The position numbers and the translations under genes are program-made. 64,000 bases of DNA from Limnovirga sp038203525 (GTDB taxonomy: Bacteria > Bacteroidota > Bacteroidia > Chitinophagales > Chitinophagaceae): positions 32,476-96,475 of the forward strand of contig JBBRDW010000004.1 of the NCBI GenBank assembly GCA_038203525.1, in the 5' to 3' direction. Below are positions 15,188 to 25,018 of the stretch, one piece after another (the stretch's first letter is position 1; every line of letters starts with the position of its first letter). The notes beneath the pieces were generated by a model. That model was not told the origin of the DNA, did not search any database, and saw only the letters and a list, made by a program, of their open reading frames with translations.

Positions 15188-17654
15188 ATTTTTCAATAAT
15201 AAACTTAACGCGGTTTAGCTGATTGCCGTTCTCGAGTTCTACATAATAGTTGCCTGATGCAAAGCGTGTAAGGTCGAGTGAAAAAACATTTTTTCCTTTT
15301 ATTAAATATTGAGGAATTGAATAAACCGGCCTTCCGGTAATATCGTAAACAAGCAGCTGTACCTTTTTATTTTCTTTGCTGTAATACGCTGCGGTAATAT
15401 GCCCTTTCGATGGGTTTGGATACAGTGTGAGTGCTTTACTTGTATTCTCTGCAGCAGAAGCGTTTACTGTGTTTGCGGCTATTGCCAGGCACGATTTTGT
15501 AACCTTGGTATTTACAGAGGATTTTGTGCATCCAGCGCTGTTTGTAACAAACACTTTATAGCTGGCTGCCTTAGTAGCAGTATATTGAATATTGGTTGCG
15601 CCGTTAATATTCTTACTTCCTTTAACCCATTGGTAAGTAAGTCCGGTTCCGCTATTAGCCTTTAATATTACAGAATTGTTTACGCATATATCAAGGCTGC
15701 CCAGTGGTGTAATAGTGGCGGCCGGCTGATCGTAAAAATTAAGGGTGATAGTGGCAGAAGTTGCATTACAACCTGAGCCGTTTGATACCTGCACCTGAAA
15801 ATCCCCGCTTTTTTTTGCAACATAAGTAATGCTGGTTGCACCAGCTACTGCAACCCCATTTTTTAACCACTGGTAGGAATTGCCAGTACCGCTATTGGCA
15901 GTTAATGTAATTTTAGATCCAGAACAGGCTGCAACTATTCCATTTGAAGTAATAGTTGCAATACTTGGGTTTTCATCAATCAGGCCATTACAGTTGTCAT
16001 CAATTCCATTGCATATTTCCGTTGCGCCCGGATGGATGTTTGCATCAGCATCATTACAGTCTGATGAATTAGCGACATAACCTGCCGGAACTGTACAGGT
16101 GACAACCGAATCCATTTTATTGCCATAGCCATCGCCATCTGCGTCTGCATAGTAGCTCTGAGCGCATTGTGGAGGAATTGATTTTTGCCAACCATCTGCC
16201 AATATTTTTCTCATACTCGCCAGTGTGTCGGCATAGGCGGGATTGGTTACAAGGTTGGTATATTCATGTGGATCTGTATCAAAATTATATAATTCTTCTC
16301 CTTGTGAGAGCCATGTATTGTAACGGTAATGTTCCGTCATAACGCTGCGCGCCATGATAGAATCTGTTTTACTGATATTCTTTTGCAGCTGCGCGAACAC
16401 CGCTCTTTTCCAGGGTAGTGTAGGATTATCCAGCAGCCTTACAAAACTTGAACCTTCCATACCGGTTGGTGCGGGCAATCCACATAATTCTGCCAATGTT
16501 GGATAAAGGTCAACCAATTCGACCAATCTGTTAGAAGTGCCGGCGGGTTTGCCAGGTACACAAACAATAAGCGGTACATGCAATGCCTCTTCGAATAAAG
16601 TATTTTTAAGCCATAAGCCCTGATGCTCTCCCAAATGCTGCCCATGGTCGCTCCAAACTACCACTACAGTATTGGCCCAAAGATTCTGGCGGTCTATCTC
16701 GTCAAGCACCAGGCCCAATTGCCGATCCATTTCGGTCACTTCAGCATCATATGCATGAATGGTATTCTTCCATTCTGGATCCAGTTTAATAATCTGTGGA
16801 TTTGTAAAGGCAACTGAAGGAACATCTGCCCGGTCATTCGCAGGTGTTTGGGGTAAAAGAATATTTCCGGAACCATTGCCTATAATATTTGAGCTGGCGG
16901 TGTCGCCGCCGCTTACTGTGGGTAAACGCTGTTGAACCGATGGATCTCCGGTAGTGTTCCAGTAATTTAGTTTAGGGTTAAACGGCGCATGGGCATGAAT
17001 ACCGTAACCATAAAAGAAGGGGAGGGTACGTGGTTGTTTAAGTCGCACAACAAAATCCATAGTGGCCAGGCTATCTTCTGAAACATCGTTGTTTGTGCTG
17101 TTTATCCACCAGGATCCTCCATCACTTCCCGGACCGGGAGGGGGTGGTGGCGTGCCGGGTTTAAGACCGCCACCATTATGGCCAAAAGCACTTTCCGGCG
17201 GTTCAGCATAGTCCCATTTAATATCATTTTCAAAATCGCCGTGCATTATTTTACCATAGCGCTCAACATTATAACCATAGGCGCTAAAATATTCCGGAAG
17301 AAACTTTACAGTTGAATCAATAATTGAACGTGGACGAACATTATTACCAAAAATCTGGGTTTTATCGGGGCGCCAACCTGTTAGTAACGAGGTACGGGAT
17401 GCGTTACATATTGAATACTGGGCATAGCCAAGTTTGAATACCATTCCCCGGTTTACCAGCCTTTGCAGATTTGGCGTTTTTACTTCAGAACCTCCGGCAA
17501 GGAAACTGCAACGGTCGGTCATATCGTCAAGGGATATAAAAAGTACATTGTATTTTGGAGTAACCTGTGCACGCGAAATATAAGGACAAACTGCACTTAG
17601 GAACAGTGTAAGCAGCAAAGAAAAAAAGCTATTTAAAAAGGTCGAATTTTTCAT
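15186..17654 (-). CDS. Exported sulfatase with MopE-like, Ig-like and T9SS domains
   Basis: This 822-residue protein starts with a signal peptide (about 1-30). The sulfatase domain (35-480) shows the metal-binding SLDDM at about 41-45 and signature CNASRTSLLTG, where Cys83 would become formylglycine; the usual Pro of CxPSR is Ala. VVVWSDHGQHLGEHQG is the second metal motif. The overall pattern is iduronate-2-sulfatase-like. Then come an Asp-rich DADGDGYGN ... ICNGIDDNCNGLIDE segment (MopE/putative metal-binding repeat), two Ig-like repeats (TITSNGIVAACSG and TITPLGSLDICVN), and a T9SS tail from LYPNPSKG. It should be a surface-exposed enzyme removing sulfate from a polysaccharide. It needs an anaerobic or FGE-type maturase not seen in this window. 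Confidence 0.93.
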   Translation of the reverse strand: MKNSTFLNSFFSLLLTLFLSAVCPYISRAQVTPKYNVLFISLDDMTDRCSFLAGGSEVKTPNLQRLVNRGMVFKLGYAQYSICNASRTSLLTGWRPDKTQIFGNNVRPRSIIDSTVKFLPEYFSAYGYNVERYGKIMHGDFENDIKWDYAEPPESAFGHNGGGLKPGTPPPPPGPGSDGGSWWINSTNNDVSEDSLATMDFVVRLKQPRTLPFFYGYGIHAHAPFNPKLNYWNTTGDPSVQQRLPTVSGGDTASSNIIGNGSGNILLPQTPANDRADVPSVAFTNPQIIKLDPEWKNTIHAYDAEVTEMDRQLGLVLDEIDRQNLWANTVVVVWSDHGQHLGEHQGLWLKNTLFEEALHVPLIVCVPGKPAGTSNRLVELVDLYPTLAELCGLPAPTGMEGSSFVRLLDNPTLPWKRAVFAQLQKNISKTDSIMARSVMTEHYRYNTWLSQGEELYNFDTDPHEYTNLVTNPAYADTLASMRKILADGWQKSIPPQCAQSYYADADGDGYGNKMDSVVTCTVPAGYVANSSDCNDADANIHPGATEICNGIDDNCNGLIDENPSIATITSNGIVAACSGSKITLTANSGTGNSYQWLKNGVAVAGATSITYVAKKSGDFQVQVSNGSGCNATSATITLNFYDQPAATITPLGSLDICVNNSVILKANSGTGLTYQWVKGSKNINGATNIQYTATKAASYKVFVTNSAGCTKSSVNTKVTKSCLAIAANTVNASAAENTSKALTLYPNPSKGHITAAYYSKENKKVQLLVYDITGRPVYSIPQYLIKGKNVFSLDLTRFASGNYYVELENGNQLNRVKFIIEK

Positions 17655-18009
17655 AATGTAGATGTTTAAACAATAAAATAAAACAGAAAATGTAAATTAT
17701 AGGTTACAAAATTTAAAGGAATTTACAGCAGGAGATATATAGTAATAAATGCCTTTTTAATTAAAGTATGAAAATACAATTAAATAAGGAAATATTAGGA
17801 AAAGCCTGCTACAATAGTTTTTTTAAAGGTGTTTTTAAGGTGCCGCTAAAATTTTAAAGAGCCAGGCAGGCAAATTTTATAACCCGCTAAATGAAAGCCT
17901 TTTGCAGAATAAATTGTTGCAGTAACAGCGTGCGACCTTCGCCCTGGACGCTGGGCAAACTGCAAGGGGAGCTAAATTAATATTCATCTCCATGTCTCAA
18001 AAATATTGA
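17655..18009. other. Intergenic region, 355 bp
   Basis: AT-rich spacer between the sulfatase start and the efflux pump gene end. It contains GCGTGCGACCTTCGCCCTGGA followed by GCTGGGCAAACTGCAAGG (about 17928-17968), which may be a very decayed hairpin-type repeat unit. No gene seen. Confidence 0.5.
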
Positions 18010-21000
18010 TCATCTATTCCTGCTAATGATTGACTGATCCATTTCTGCTTCATCTTTTTGTTCCTGCTGAAGACGTCTTAGTTTTCTACCGTAAGAAATT
18101 TTTGTAATGAGAACAAACAATACAGGTACTATAAATATAGCGAGTGTAGTTGCAGAAAGCATACCGCCAAAAACTGTCCAGCCAATGGTTTTACGGGCTT
18201 CGGCACCTGCGCCCGTAGCAAATGCCAGCGGCAATACGCCAAGGATAAATGCAAGCGACGTCATTACAATGGGGCGCAAACGCAGCTGCACTGCCTGGAG
18301 TGTTGCAAAGACGATATCGACGCCGCGGTCTACACGTTCTTTGGCAAACTCAACAATTAGAATGGCATTCTTTGCTGATAAACCGATGAGCGTTATTAAA
18401 CCAATCTGGGCATAAATATTATTGGTTAGATTGGGCAACAAAGTAAGTGTGAGTATTGAGCCAAATGCGCCTATGGGTACTGCAAATAAAACTGAAAAGG
18501 GCACACTCCAGCTTTCGTATAATGCTGCCAAGAACAGAAATACAAATGCAATCGAGATTGCAAAAATAATGAGGGCGCTGTTTCCGGCTTTTACTTCTTC
18601 GCGGCTAAGGCCGGCGAAATCGTAACCATAACCGGCTGGTAATACTTTGGCTGCGGTTTCTTTTAATGCATCAATAGCCTGTCCGCTGCTGTATCCAGGC
18701 TTTGGCGTACCTATAACTTCGATGGAACGGTACAAATTAAAGTGCGAAATCAATGCGGGATTTTCTATAACCTGTGAGGTTATTAAAGAACCGAGGGGTA
18801 TCATATTGCCCTGGTTATTTCGTACATAATATTGGTCGAGATCAGCGAGCTCGTTTCTATAAATGGTGTCTGCTTGCGCTACTACCCGAAAATTTCGGCC
18901 ATATACATTGAAATCGTTTACATAACTGCTTCCCAGTAATGTTGAGAGTGTGCTGTAAACATCATTGAGCTGTACACCAAGTTTTTTTGCCTTATCCCTG
19001 TCAACATCAATTTTGTAACCTGGTGTCTTCGCCGTAAAAAAAGTAAAAGCTGTGCCTATTTCGGGGCGTTGATACAGCGCACCTAAAAAATTTTGCACCA
19101 CCTGCGAAAACTGTTGCACATTGTCGGTACTGGTGGTTTGTTCCAGTTCAATTGTAAAACCAGAAGATGCGCCCAACCCGTTAATGGCTGGCGGCTTTAT
19201 TGCAAATATTCTAGCCTCTTTTAGATCGGCGGTTCGTCTTTTTATATCTGCAATTACCGAATCTATCTGGTCCTTTTTATCAGTTCGTTCGTCCCAAGGT
19301 TTTAATGAAACGAAGATGGTTCCAACATTGGACTTGTTGGAAAAGCTTACAAAATTAAAACCTGCAAGGCCGCCTACTACACTTACAGCAGGCATCTCCA
19401 GTAACCTGTTTTGTATGGTGCTTAGCATTTCCACACTTCTTGTGGTAGAGGCTGCCTCAGGCAGTTCGTAGGTTACAAATAATCGGCCCTCATCTTCTGT
19501 AGGTATAAAACCTGTTGGTTTATTTTCAAATAAAAGAAACAGGCCAACAAACAAACATGCCAGAAATACCAGCACAAGCGGCGTGTACCTGATGGACTTA
19601 CCTACACCCCTTGTATAGGAACTGGTAACATTACCAAACCATTTGTTGAATGAAAAAAAGAATTTTTCCAGCAGGTTCTTTTTAGCTGAAGCATCTTTTG
19701 CAGGTTTCAACATAATAGAGCATAACGCCGGAGTTAAAGATAGTGCCACAAATGCAGAGATTAGAACAGATACAGCGATGGTAATTGCAAACTGCTGATA
19801 CAATCTTCCAACAATACCGGGCACAAAACCTACCGGAATAAATACTGCTGCAAGAATTAATGCGATAGCAATAACCGGCCCTGATATATCTTTCATAGCC
19901 CTTATCGTTGCTTCTTTTGCGGAGAGATGCTCACGATCAATATAGTGCTGCACTGCCTCTGTAACAACAATGGCATCGTCCACCACGATGCCGATTGTAA
20001 GTACAAAACCAAACAGGGTTAATGTATTGATCGTAAAACCAAGTGGAATAAAAAAGATGAATGTGCCTATTAATGAAACAGGAATGGCAAGTACCGGAAT
20101 AAGCGTCGCTCTCCAGTTTTGCAGGAATAAAAAAACCACTATTGTTACCAGAGTCAATGCCTCAAGTAAAGTTTTTATCACTTCTTCAATAGAAACTTTA
20201 ACCACGGATACTGTTTCAAAAGGAGATAAGTACGCTATGTCTTTTGGAAAAGATTTTTTCAGTTCTGCCAGGGCATTGTTTACACCATCAAAAGTGCTCA
20301 GCGCATTTGCCCCCGGAGCCAGAAAAATAAGCATGTATGCAGCTCTTTTTCCATTGATAAAGCCGTTGTTGCCATAACTGAATTTTGAGAACTCAACCCT
20401 GGCAATATCTTTTAAATATACTACAGAACCCTGTGCAGTATTGCTGCGTACAATTATGTTTTCAAAATCCTTCTGCGAGTTGATGCGGCTGTTGGTAAGT
20501 ACACTATATTCAAACGCCTGGGTGCCTGGTTGGGGAGTACCGCCAATGGTTCCTGCGGCAACCTGCAGGTTCTGTTCGGTTAAAGATGCCAACACATCAT
20601 TTGGGGTAAGTTTCAGGTTTGCAAGTTTTTCTGGATTAAGCCAGATGCGCATCCCAAAATCATCGCCAAAACTTGTAACATCGCCAACACCTTTTACCCG
20701 CAGCAATGCATCTTTTACATAGAGATTTACATAGTTGCCAATAAACGTTTGGTCGTGGGTACCATCGGGCGAAATAAAGCCAAGTACCATCATAATACTC
20801 GGGTTGCGTTTGCGCACCGTTAAGCCCAAACGTTTTACCGCATCCGGAAGCGACGGCTGGGCAACACTTACGCGGTTTTGAACATCGAGGGCTGCAATAT
20901 CAATATTAGTACCTATATCAAACGTAACGTTAATGCTGCTTGATCCGCTGGCGCTGCTGCCACTGGTAAGAAAAGACATGCCCGGCGTACCATTTATCTG

Positions 21001-21204
21001 TGTTTCAAGCGCAGTGGTGGTAGTTTGCTCCACCGTTTGTGCATCGGCGCCAATAAACACACCGGAAACAGAAACCGAAGGAGGGGTAATATCAGGATAC
21101 TGGGCAACGGGCAGTGTTGTCATGGCAATTATGCCTACCAGCACAATTACAATGGAAATTACCATGGCCGTAACCGGCCGTTTAATAAAAGTTTCTGCGA
21201 TCAT
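18010..21204 (-). CDS. RND efflux transporter permease, HAE1 family (AcrB/MexB-like)
   Basis: This 1064-residue inner-membrane pump has the usual two-fold repeat of 6 transmembrane segments plus a large periplasmic loop. It starts MIAETFIKRPVTAMVISIVI, as HAE1 pumps do. Proton-relay residues are visible: the Asp pair in GIVVDDAIVV (TM4) and Lys in LSAKNAILIVEF (TM10). The family exports drugs, dyes, detergents and other amphiphiles as a trimer with an adaptor and a TolC channel. It is the third gene of a minus-strand operon after the outer-membrane factor (22642-23982) and adaptor (21500-22624). A repeat pair separates it from the adaptor gene by 295 bp, which could uncouple their expression. 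Confidence 0.96.
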   Translation of the reverse strand: MIAETFIKRPVTAMVISIVIVLVGIIAMTTLPVAQYPDITPPSVSVSGVFIGADAQTVEQTTTTALETQINGTPGMSFLTSGSSASGSSSINVTFDIGTNIDIAALDVQNRVSVAQPSLPDAVKRLGLTVRKRNPSIMMVLGFISPDGTHDQTFIGNYVNLYVKDALLRVKGVGDVTSFGDDFGMRIWLNPEKLANLKLTPNDVLASLTEQNLQVAAGTIGGTPQPGTQAFEYSVLTNSRINSQKDFENIIVRSNTAQGSVVYLKDIARVEFSKFSYGNNGFINGKRAAYMLIFLAPGANALSTFDGVNNALAELKKSFPKDIAYLSPFETVSVVKVSIEEVIKTLLEALTLVTIVVFLFLQNWRATLIPVLAIPVSLIGTFIFFIPLGFTINTLTLFGFVLTIGIVVDDAIVVTEAVQHYIDREHLSAKEATIRAMKDISGPVIAIALILAAVFIPVGFVPGIVGRLYQQFAITIAVSVLISAFVALSLTPALCSIMLKPAKDASAKKNLLEKFFFSFNKWFGNVTSSYTRGVGKSIRYTPLVLVFLACLFVGLFLLFENKPTGFIPTEDEGRLFVTYELPEAASTTRSVEMLSTIQNRLLEMPAVSVVGGLAGFNFVSFSNKSNVGTIFVSLKPWDERTDKKDQIDSVIADIKRRTADLKEARIFAIKPPAINGLGASSGFTIELEQTTSTDNVQQFSQVVQNFLGALYQRPEIGTAFTFFTAKTPGYKIDVDRDKAKKLGVQLNDVYSTLSTLLGSSYVNDFNVYGRNFRVVAQADTIYRNELADLDQYYVRNNQGNMIPLGSLITSQVIENPALISHFNLYRSIEVIGTPKPGYSSGQAIDALKETAAKVLPAGYGYDFAGLSREEVKAGNSALIIFAISIAFVFLFLAALYESWSVPFSVLFAVPIGAFGSILTLTLLPNLTNNIYAQIGLITLIGLSAKNAILIVEFAKERVDRGVDIVFATLQAVQLRLRPIVMTSLAFILGVLPLAFATGAGAEARKTIGWTVFGGMLSATTLAIFIVPVLFVLITKISYGRKLRRLQQEQKDEAEMDQSIISRNR

Positions 21205-21248
21205 TTGCTAATTTCTTTACAATTTATCTAATATCAATTCCGCGATTA

Positions 21249-21460
21249 TTTTTTATGAGCCAGAAGCCAGTACATCTATTAAGCTTTACTTGCGTCGCAC
21301 GCTTGTACGTTCGGAACATTTTTCAACATTGCGAAGACCTAAGCGATTTGATATGCCCGTCATAGCTTCGCGGGCCTCGCAATGACGATTCGTAGTACTA
21401 ACGTACAAGTGTGCGACGCAAGGAACGATGCCAGGAAGAACTACTGCCGGGCTCCAAATC
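21249..21460. repeat. Inverted-pair GCGACGC element inside the efflux operon
   Basis: Left core CTTGCGTCGCACGCTTGTAC (21289-21308) and right core GTACAAGTGTGCGACGCAA (21403-21421) are a near-perfect inverted pair about 95 bp apart. The interior contains GCGAAGACC and GCTTCGCGGGCC. The right outer end, GCCGGGCTCC, faces the 3' end of the adaptor gene. Confidence 0.85.
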
Positions 21461-21499
21461 TTCTTCTGTATTTTCTTGCAGCGTATTACCTAAAACTTT

Positions 21500-22624
21500 C
21501 TACTTTTTTCCGGATGCTGTATCTATCTTTATAACCGAACCTTCCCGTAAATTTTGAACGCCCTGCACTACAATCTGGTCTCCTTCTTTTACACCTTCTT
21601 TTACAATAGTGCTGGTGCCAATTTGTTTGCCGGTCAAGATTTTTTGCTGGGTAACTTTGCTACTGTCGCCAATTATGTAAACAAAATATTCGCCGAGTTG
21701 CTCGGTAATTGCTTTGGAAGGAATAAGAAGCGATTTTTCTGTTGAATTGTTTAAAACTCTTATTCTGCCCGTCATTCCGCCGCGTAATGCATTCTTTGTA
21801 TTTGGAAAAACCAGACGAATTTTAAGTGTTCCTGTTTGTTGGTCTACTGCACGGTCTATCAAACTTATCTTACCGGGATAGGGATAATTATCATTTCCGA
21901 AAGCCAGCATGAAAGTGCTGTCATTTGCTGTAACTTTTTTACTTTCTAACTGTGTAAAGCGAAAAATTTCTTTCTGGTCAATGGAAAAATCAACAGCCAT
22001 CGGGCTATCTGTAGATACTGTATTTAAAACCGTAGAGCCTGCGGAAACGGGTGAACCAACTTTAACCTGCGAAATACCAATCGTTCCATCGAATGGCGCA
22101 TAAATGGTGGTGTACTTAACCCCGGTTTGTACGCTGCGAACAGCTGCCTGCGATGCCTCGAGTTGCTTTTTGGCTACATCTAAGGCAGCATCTGCATAAT
22201 CAACCTGCTGTTTGGCAATGGCATCCTGCTTATCCAGTTCATGGTAACGGTCTGCATCTTTTTGGGCCTTTACTACATTGGTTTGCTGCACCGCAACATT
22301 GGCAACTGCCTGCTGGTAATTGGCTTCGTATTGCTGCGCATCTATTGAATATAACTTTTGCCCTTTGCTTACCCTTGCGCCATCTTGAAAAAAAACACCG
22401 GTGATAAAGCCATTAACCTGCGCACGTAGATCAACCTGGTTCAATGCGGTAACTGTTGCCGGGTATTCATCATAAAATTCAACCTGCGAACTGGTAACCT
22501 GCGCAATGGTTACCGCTATTGCCGGCGGTGGCCCCTGTTGTTGTGGCTGCCCTTTATCGCTGCAGGATGCTGCGATAAATACACAACAAAAGACTACATA
22601 ATTTATAAAGCTTTTCAATAACAT
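21500..22624 (-). CDS. RND efflux periplasmic adaptor (AcrA/MexA-like lipoprotein)
   Basis: This 374-residue protein begins with a signal peptide and lipobox AASC (then SDKG). It shows the membrane-fusion order: biotinyl-lipoyl half (about 62-80, VTALNQVDLRAQVNGFITGV), alpha-helical hairpin (Gln/Ala-rich, ANYQQAVANVAVQQTNVVK, 110-165), second lipoyl half (TTIYAPFDGTIGISQVKVG), beta-barrel and membrane-proximal domains. It would bridge the RND pump and the TolC-like channel. It lies 17 bp downstream of the channel gene and is clearly co-transcribed with it. Confidence 0.95.
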   Translation of the reverse strand: MLLKSFINYVVFCCVFIAASCSDKGQPQQQGPPPAIAVTIAQVTSSQVEFYDEYPATVTALNQVDLRAQVNGFITGVFFQDGARVSKGQKLYSIDAQQYEANYQQAVANVAVQQTNVVKAQKDADRYHELDKQDAIAKQQVDYADAALDVAKKQLEASQAAVRSVQTGVKYTTIYAPFDGTIGISQVKVGSPVSAGSTVLNTVSTDSPMAVDFSIDQKEIFRFTQLESKKVTANDSTFMLAFGNDNYPYPGKISLIDRAVDQQTGTLKIRLVFPNTKNALRGGMTGRIRVLNNSTEKSLLIPSKAITEQLGEYFVYIIGDSSKVTQQKILTGKQIGTSTIVKEGVKEGDQIVVQGVQNLREGSVIKIDTASGKK

Positions 22625-22641
22625 ACCAGTTATATTTTATG

Positions 22642-23982
22642 TCAGTAATTAATTTGTCCCAAGGATTTTTCTACGTCTATTTTACTTGCCAGTAATTGGT
22701 AAAGCGCGTTGTAATAATTGATCTCCGCAGTACGTAGATCTGTTTCTGCTGATACAACTTCCAGGTAAGTCTTTATACCGGCACCATACTGCAGCTGTAT
22801 TACATCATAAACCTCTTTTGCAAGGTTCACATTTTCTTTTAATGCCTGGTAATTGGCCATATTACTTTTGTACAAAGCCAATGCCTGTGCATACTGGGCA
22901 TTAAAACTTTGCTCCAGGCTTATAAAATCCCAATCTATTCTTTTAAGTTTTAGTTCCTGCTGCTGAATATCATATTTTCTTTTTCCGCCCTGTAATATTG
23001 GTACTGTTAATGTAAGCCCTCCGTAAGACGTAGGGAAATTTTGGTTGTATAATTTTCCAAAGCTGTTGTTCTGGAAATTAAAGTTGTAGGCACCATAAGC
23101 AGATACAAATGGTAGGTAACTCCACTTGTTGTATTTAACTTCAGCTTCCTGCAATCTTTTGCGGGTGATGAGTAATTGATATTCTATTCTTTTGCTGTAG
23201 TCAGGCGATAGAAGGGTATCAATCATCATTTCTTTTTCCATTTGCAGGCTATCGTAAACAATATTTAAATCGTTGCTGGTTGGGTAACCTATCAATGATT
23301 TTAGATATTCCAGTTTGGCCTTAAGCAATGCCTCGTTACTATTCTTAGCAGCCTTTGTATTGTTGAGTGCAATGGTTGCGCGTTTATAGTCTGTTTTATC
23401 CGCAATGCCTGTATTGTAGCGGCTTGTGGCATCTTTTAAACTTCTCTCAAGGCGTACAATACCTTCATCTGCAACCTTAATCTGCTGCATGCTCGCAAGT
23501 ACATTATAAAAAGCTTTTGAAACATTAGCGGCTACATCAATTTTATTGAAACTGGTTGACTGTTTTACGCTTTTTAGTACATCGCCCCTGGTGCGGCTTG
23601 CCAATAACACATCGCGGTTAAAAATATTTTGGTTAACCGTAAACTGTGCAGCCGAAGTATTGTCAACGCCAAATCTTATAATGTTTCCACCAATAATGGC
23701 TTGTTGAAGTTGAAAATTATGCTGCAGGTTATACCTAAAATCAACCTGCGGGTACCAGTCTGCAAGTTTGCTTTTTATAAGGCTTTCTGTAACCTGCTCA
23801 TCTATCAACGATTGTTGAATTAATGGCTGATGCACAATTGCATACGCAACTACATTATCAAGTGTTGCCTGCTGCAATAAACTATCTGCCCGCATTTGTT
23901 TTGTTTGCGCAAAACCAGGGGATAGCATTAAAAGAAAAAGTGCAACGTAATTCAGTTTGATACAAATTGAATTCTTTGGCAT
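22642..23982 (-). CDS. TolC family outer-membrane efflux protein
   Basis: This 446-residue protein has a signal peptide (cleavage near GFAQ) and two repeated alpha-helical coiled-coil halves, with the typical YGAGIKTYLEVVSAETDLRT signature of outer-membrane efflux proteins near residue 395 and NYYNALYQLLASKIDVEKSLG at the end. It is the first gene of the minus-strand tripartite efflux operon. No regulator is encoded immediately upstream; the divergent neighbour is a MerR-like protein 328 bp away, whose link to the operon is not evident. Confidence 0.94.
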   Translation of the reverse strand: MPKNSICIKLNYVALFLLMLSPGFAQTKQMRADSLLQQATLDNVVAYAIVHQPLIQQSLIDEQVTESLIKSKLADWYPQVDFRYNLQHNFQLQQAIIGGNIIRFGVDNTSAAQFTVNQNIFNRDVLLASRTRGDVLKSVKQSTSFNKIDVAANVSKAFYNVLASMQQIKVADEGIVRLERSLKDATSRYNTGIADKTDYKRATIALNNTKAAKNSNEALLKAKLEYLKSLIGYPTSNDLNIVYDSLQMEKEMMIDTLLSPDYSKRIEYQLLITRKRLQEAEVKYNKWSYLPFVSAYGAYNFNFQNNSFGKLYNQNFPTSYGGLTLTVPILQGGKRKYDIQQQELKLKRIDWDFISLEQSFNAQYAQALALYKSNMANYQALKENVNLAKEVYDVIQLQYGAGIKTYLEVVSAETDLRTAEINYYNALYQLLASKIDVEKSLGQINY

Positions 23983-24148
23983 AGGAGCTTTCCTTAAATT
24001 TTTGAACGGTAAAAATACAAGTAATACGCTTTTATGCCTGATGATTATTATTTAACTGTACAAACGACGATAAAAAAGCCAGGTTAAATAAAGCTTTGTT
24101 CTACAAAAATTCCTGATTGAAATTAAGATGCTGCCTGTAAATATGCAG

Positions 24149-24224
24149 GTACAAGAATGTGCCACTGTTCCTGAGGGGCCAGCATTAACAGTAGCCCCAC
24201 ATTAATGCTGCTGCCGGGCGCACA
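24149..24224 (+). repeat. Degenerate GCGACGC unit
   Basis: GTACAAGAATGTGCCACTG resembles the core but has lost the GCGACGC centre. CTGCTGCCGGGCGCACAG matches the outer end without an A tract. Between them AGCATTAACAGTAGC is partly mirrored by ATTAATGCTG. It sits in the 328-bp divergent spacer (23983-24310), which holds nothing else recognised. Confidence 0.5.
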
Positions 24225-24310
24225 GTAAGATAAGATCAGCATATTGCACATTTTTTTCACATGGCCGGCGCTGCCTGCTTTTGCTGCATTAATCATACTA
24301 TTTTTACATT

Positions 24311-25018
24311 ATGCAGCAATTAGACCTGTTCGCGGCTTCGGAAAACCCAAGGCCGGAAAACAATGATTCAAAAATCAATGCGGACAGCACTTTGCAGCAT
24401 GTTGAAAAACCAACTGCTGAAGAGTTGAGCAATACCCCCGAAATATCCAATAATAGAAATTTAATATTTGAAATAGAGGCAACTGCTTCTTTTGATGAAC
24501 CAGCTACAGAAAATGAAGACAAAACAATAGGGGTAAAGGAGCAGGATGAAATTGTTACTGGCTTTAAGCAGGTGAGAAGATCAAGAAATAGCGTGCCGCC
24601 TGCAACCCCTAACCCGGCAAATAAGCGGGGCAGAAAATCGTACAGTGAAATGGATGCCGATATTGTAATGGTTGACGTTCCCGATGATGAAACTCTTTTT
24701 ACCAAACAATATTACGGTATGCGCCAGGTAGCAGAATGGTTTCATGTAAACCAGTCGCTGCTGCGCTACTGGGAAAATGAATTTGATATTTTAAAACCCC
24801 GCAAAACCCGTAAAGGCGACAGACTCTTTCGCCCGGAAGATATTAAGAACCTGCAGCTTATTTATTTCCTGCTGCGCCAGCGTAAATTCTCCATTGAAGG
24901 TGCCAAACAATACCTCAAAGACAACCGGCAAAAAGCAGATGTAAACATGCAGCTGATTCAATCCTTAACAAAATTTAGGGCGTTTCTTCTGGAATGGAAA
25001 GCTAACTTAGGAGCATGA
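24311..25018 (+). CDS. MerR-family transcriptional regulator
   Basis: This 235-residue protein has a long acidic, low-complexity N-terminal region (1-125) and a C-terminal MerR-type winged helix (about 137-205): YYGMRQVAEWFHVNQSLLRY, then WENEF, KTRKGDRLFRPEDIKNLQLI and FSIEGAKQYLKD. No effector-binding cysteines are visible. This architecture is common in Bacteroidota regulators of unknown target. The gene overlaps the following thioredoxin-like gene by 4 bp (ATGA), so both should be translated from one mRNA. Confidence 0.85.
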   Translation: MQQLDLFAASENPRPENNDSKINADSTLQHVEKPTAEELSNTPEISNNRNLIFEIEATASFDEPATENEDKTIGVKEQDEIVTGFKQVRRSRNSVPPATPNPANKRGRKSYSEMDADIVMVDVPDDETLFTKQYYGMRQVAEWFHVNQSLLRYWENEFDILKPRKTRKGDRLFRPEDIKNLQLIYFLLRQRKFSIEGAKQYLKDNRQKADVNMQLIQSLTKFRAFLLEWKANLGA

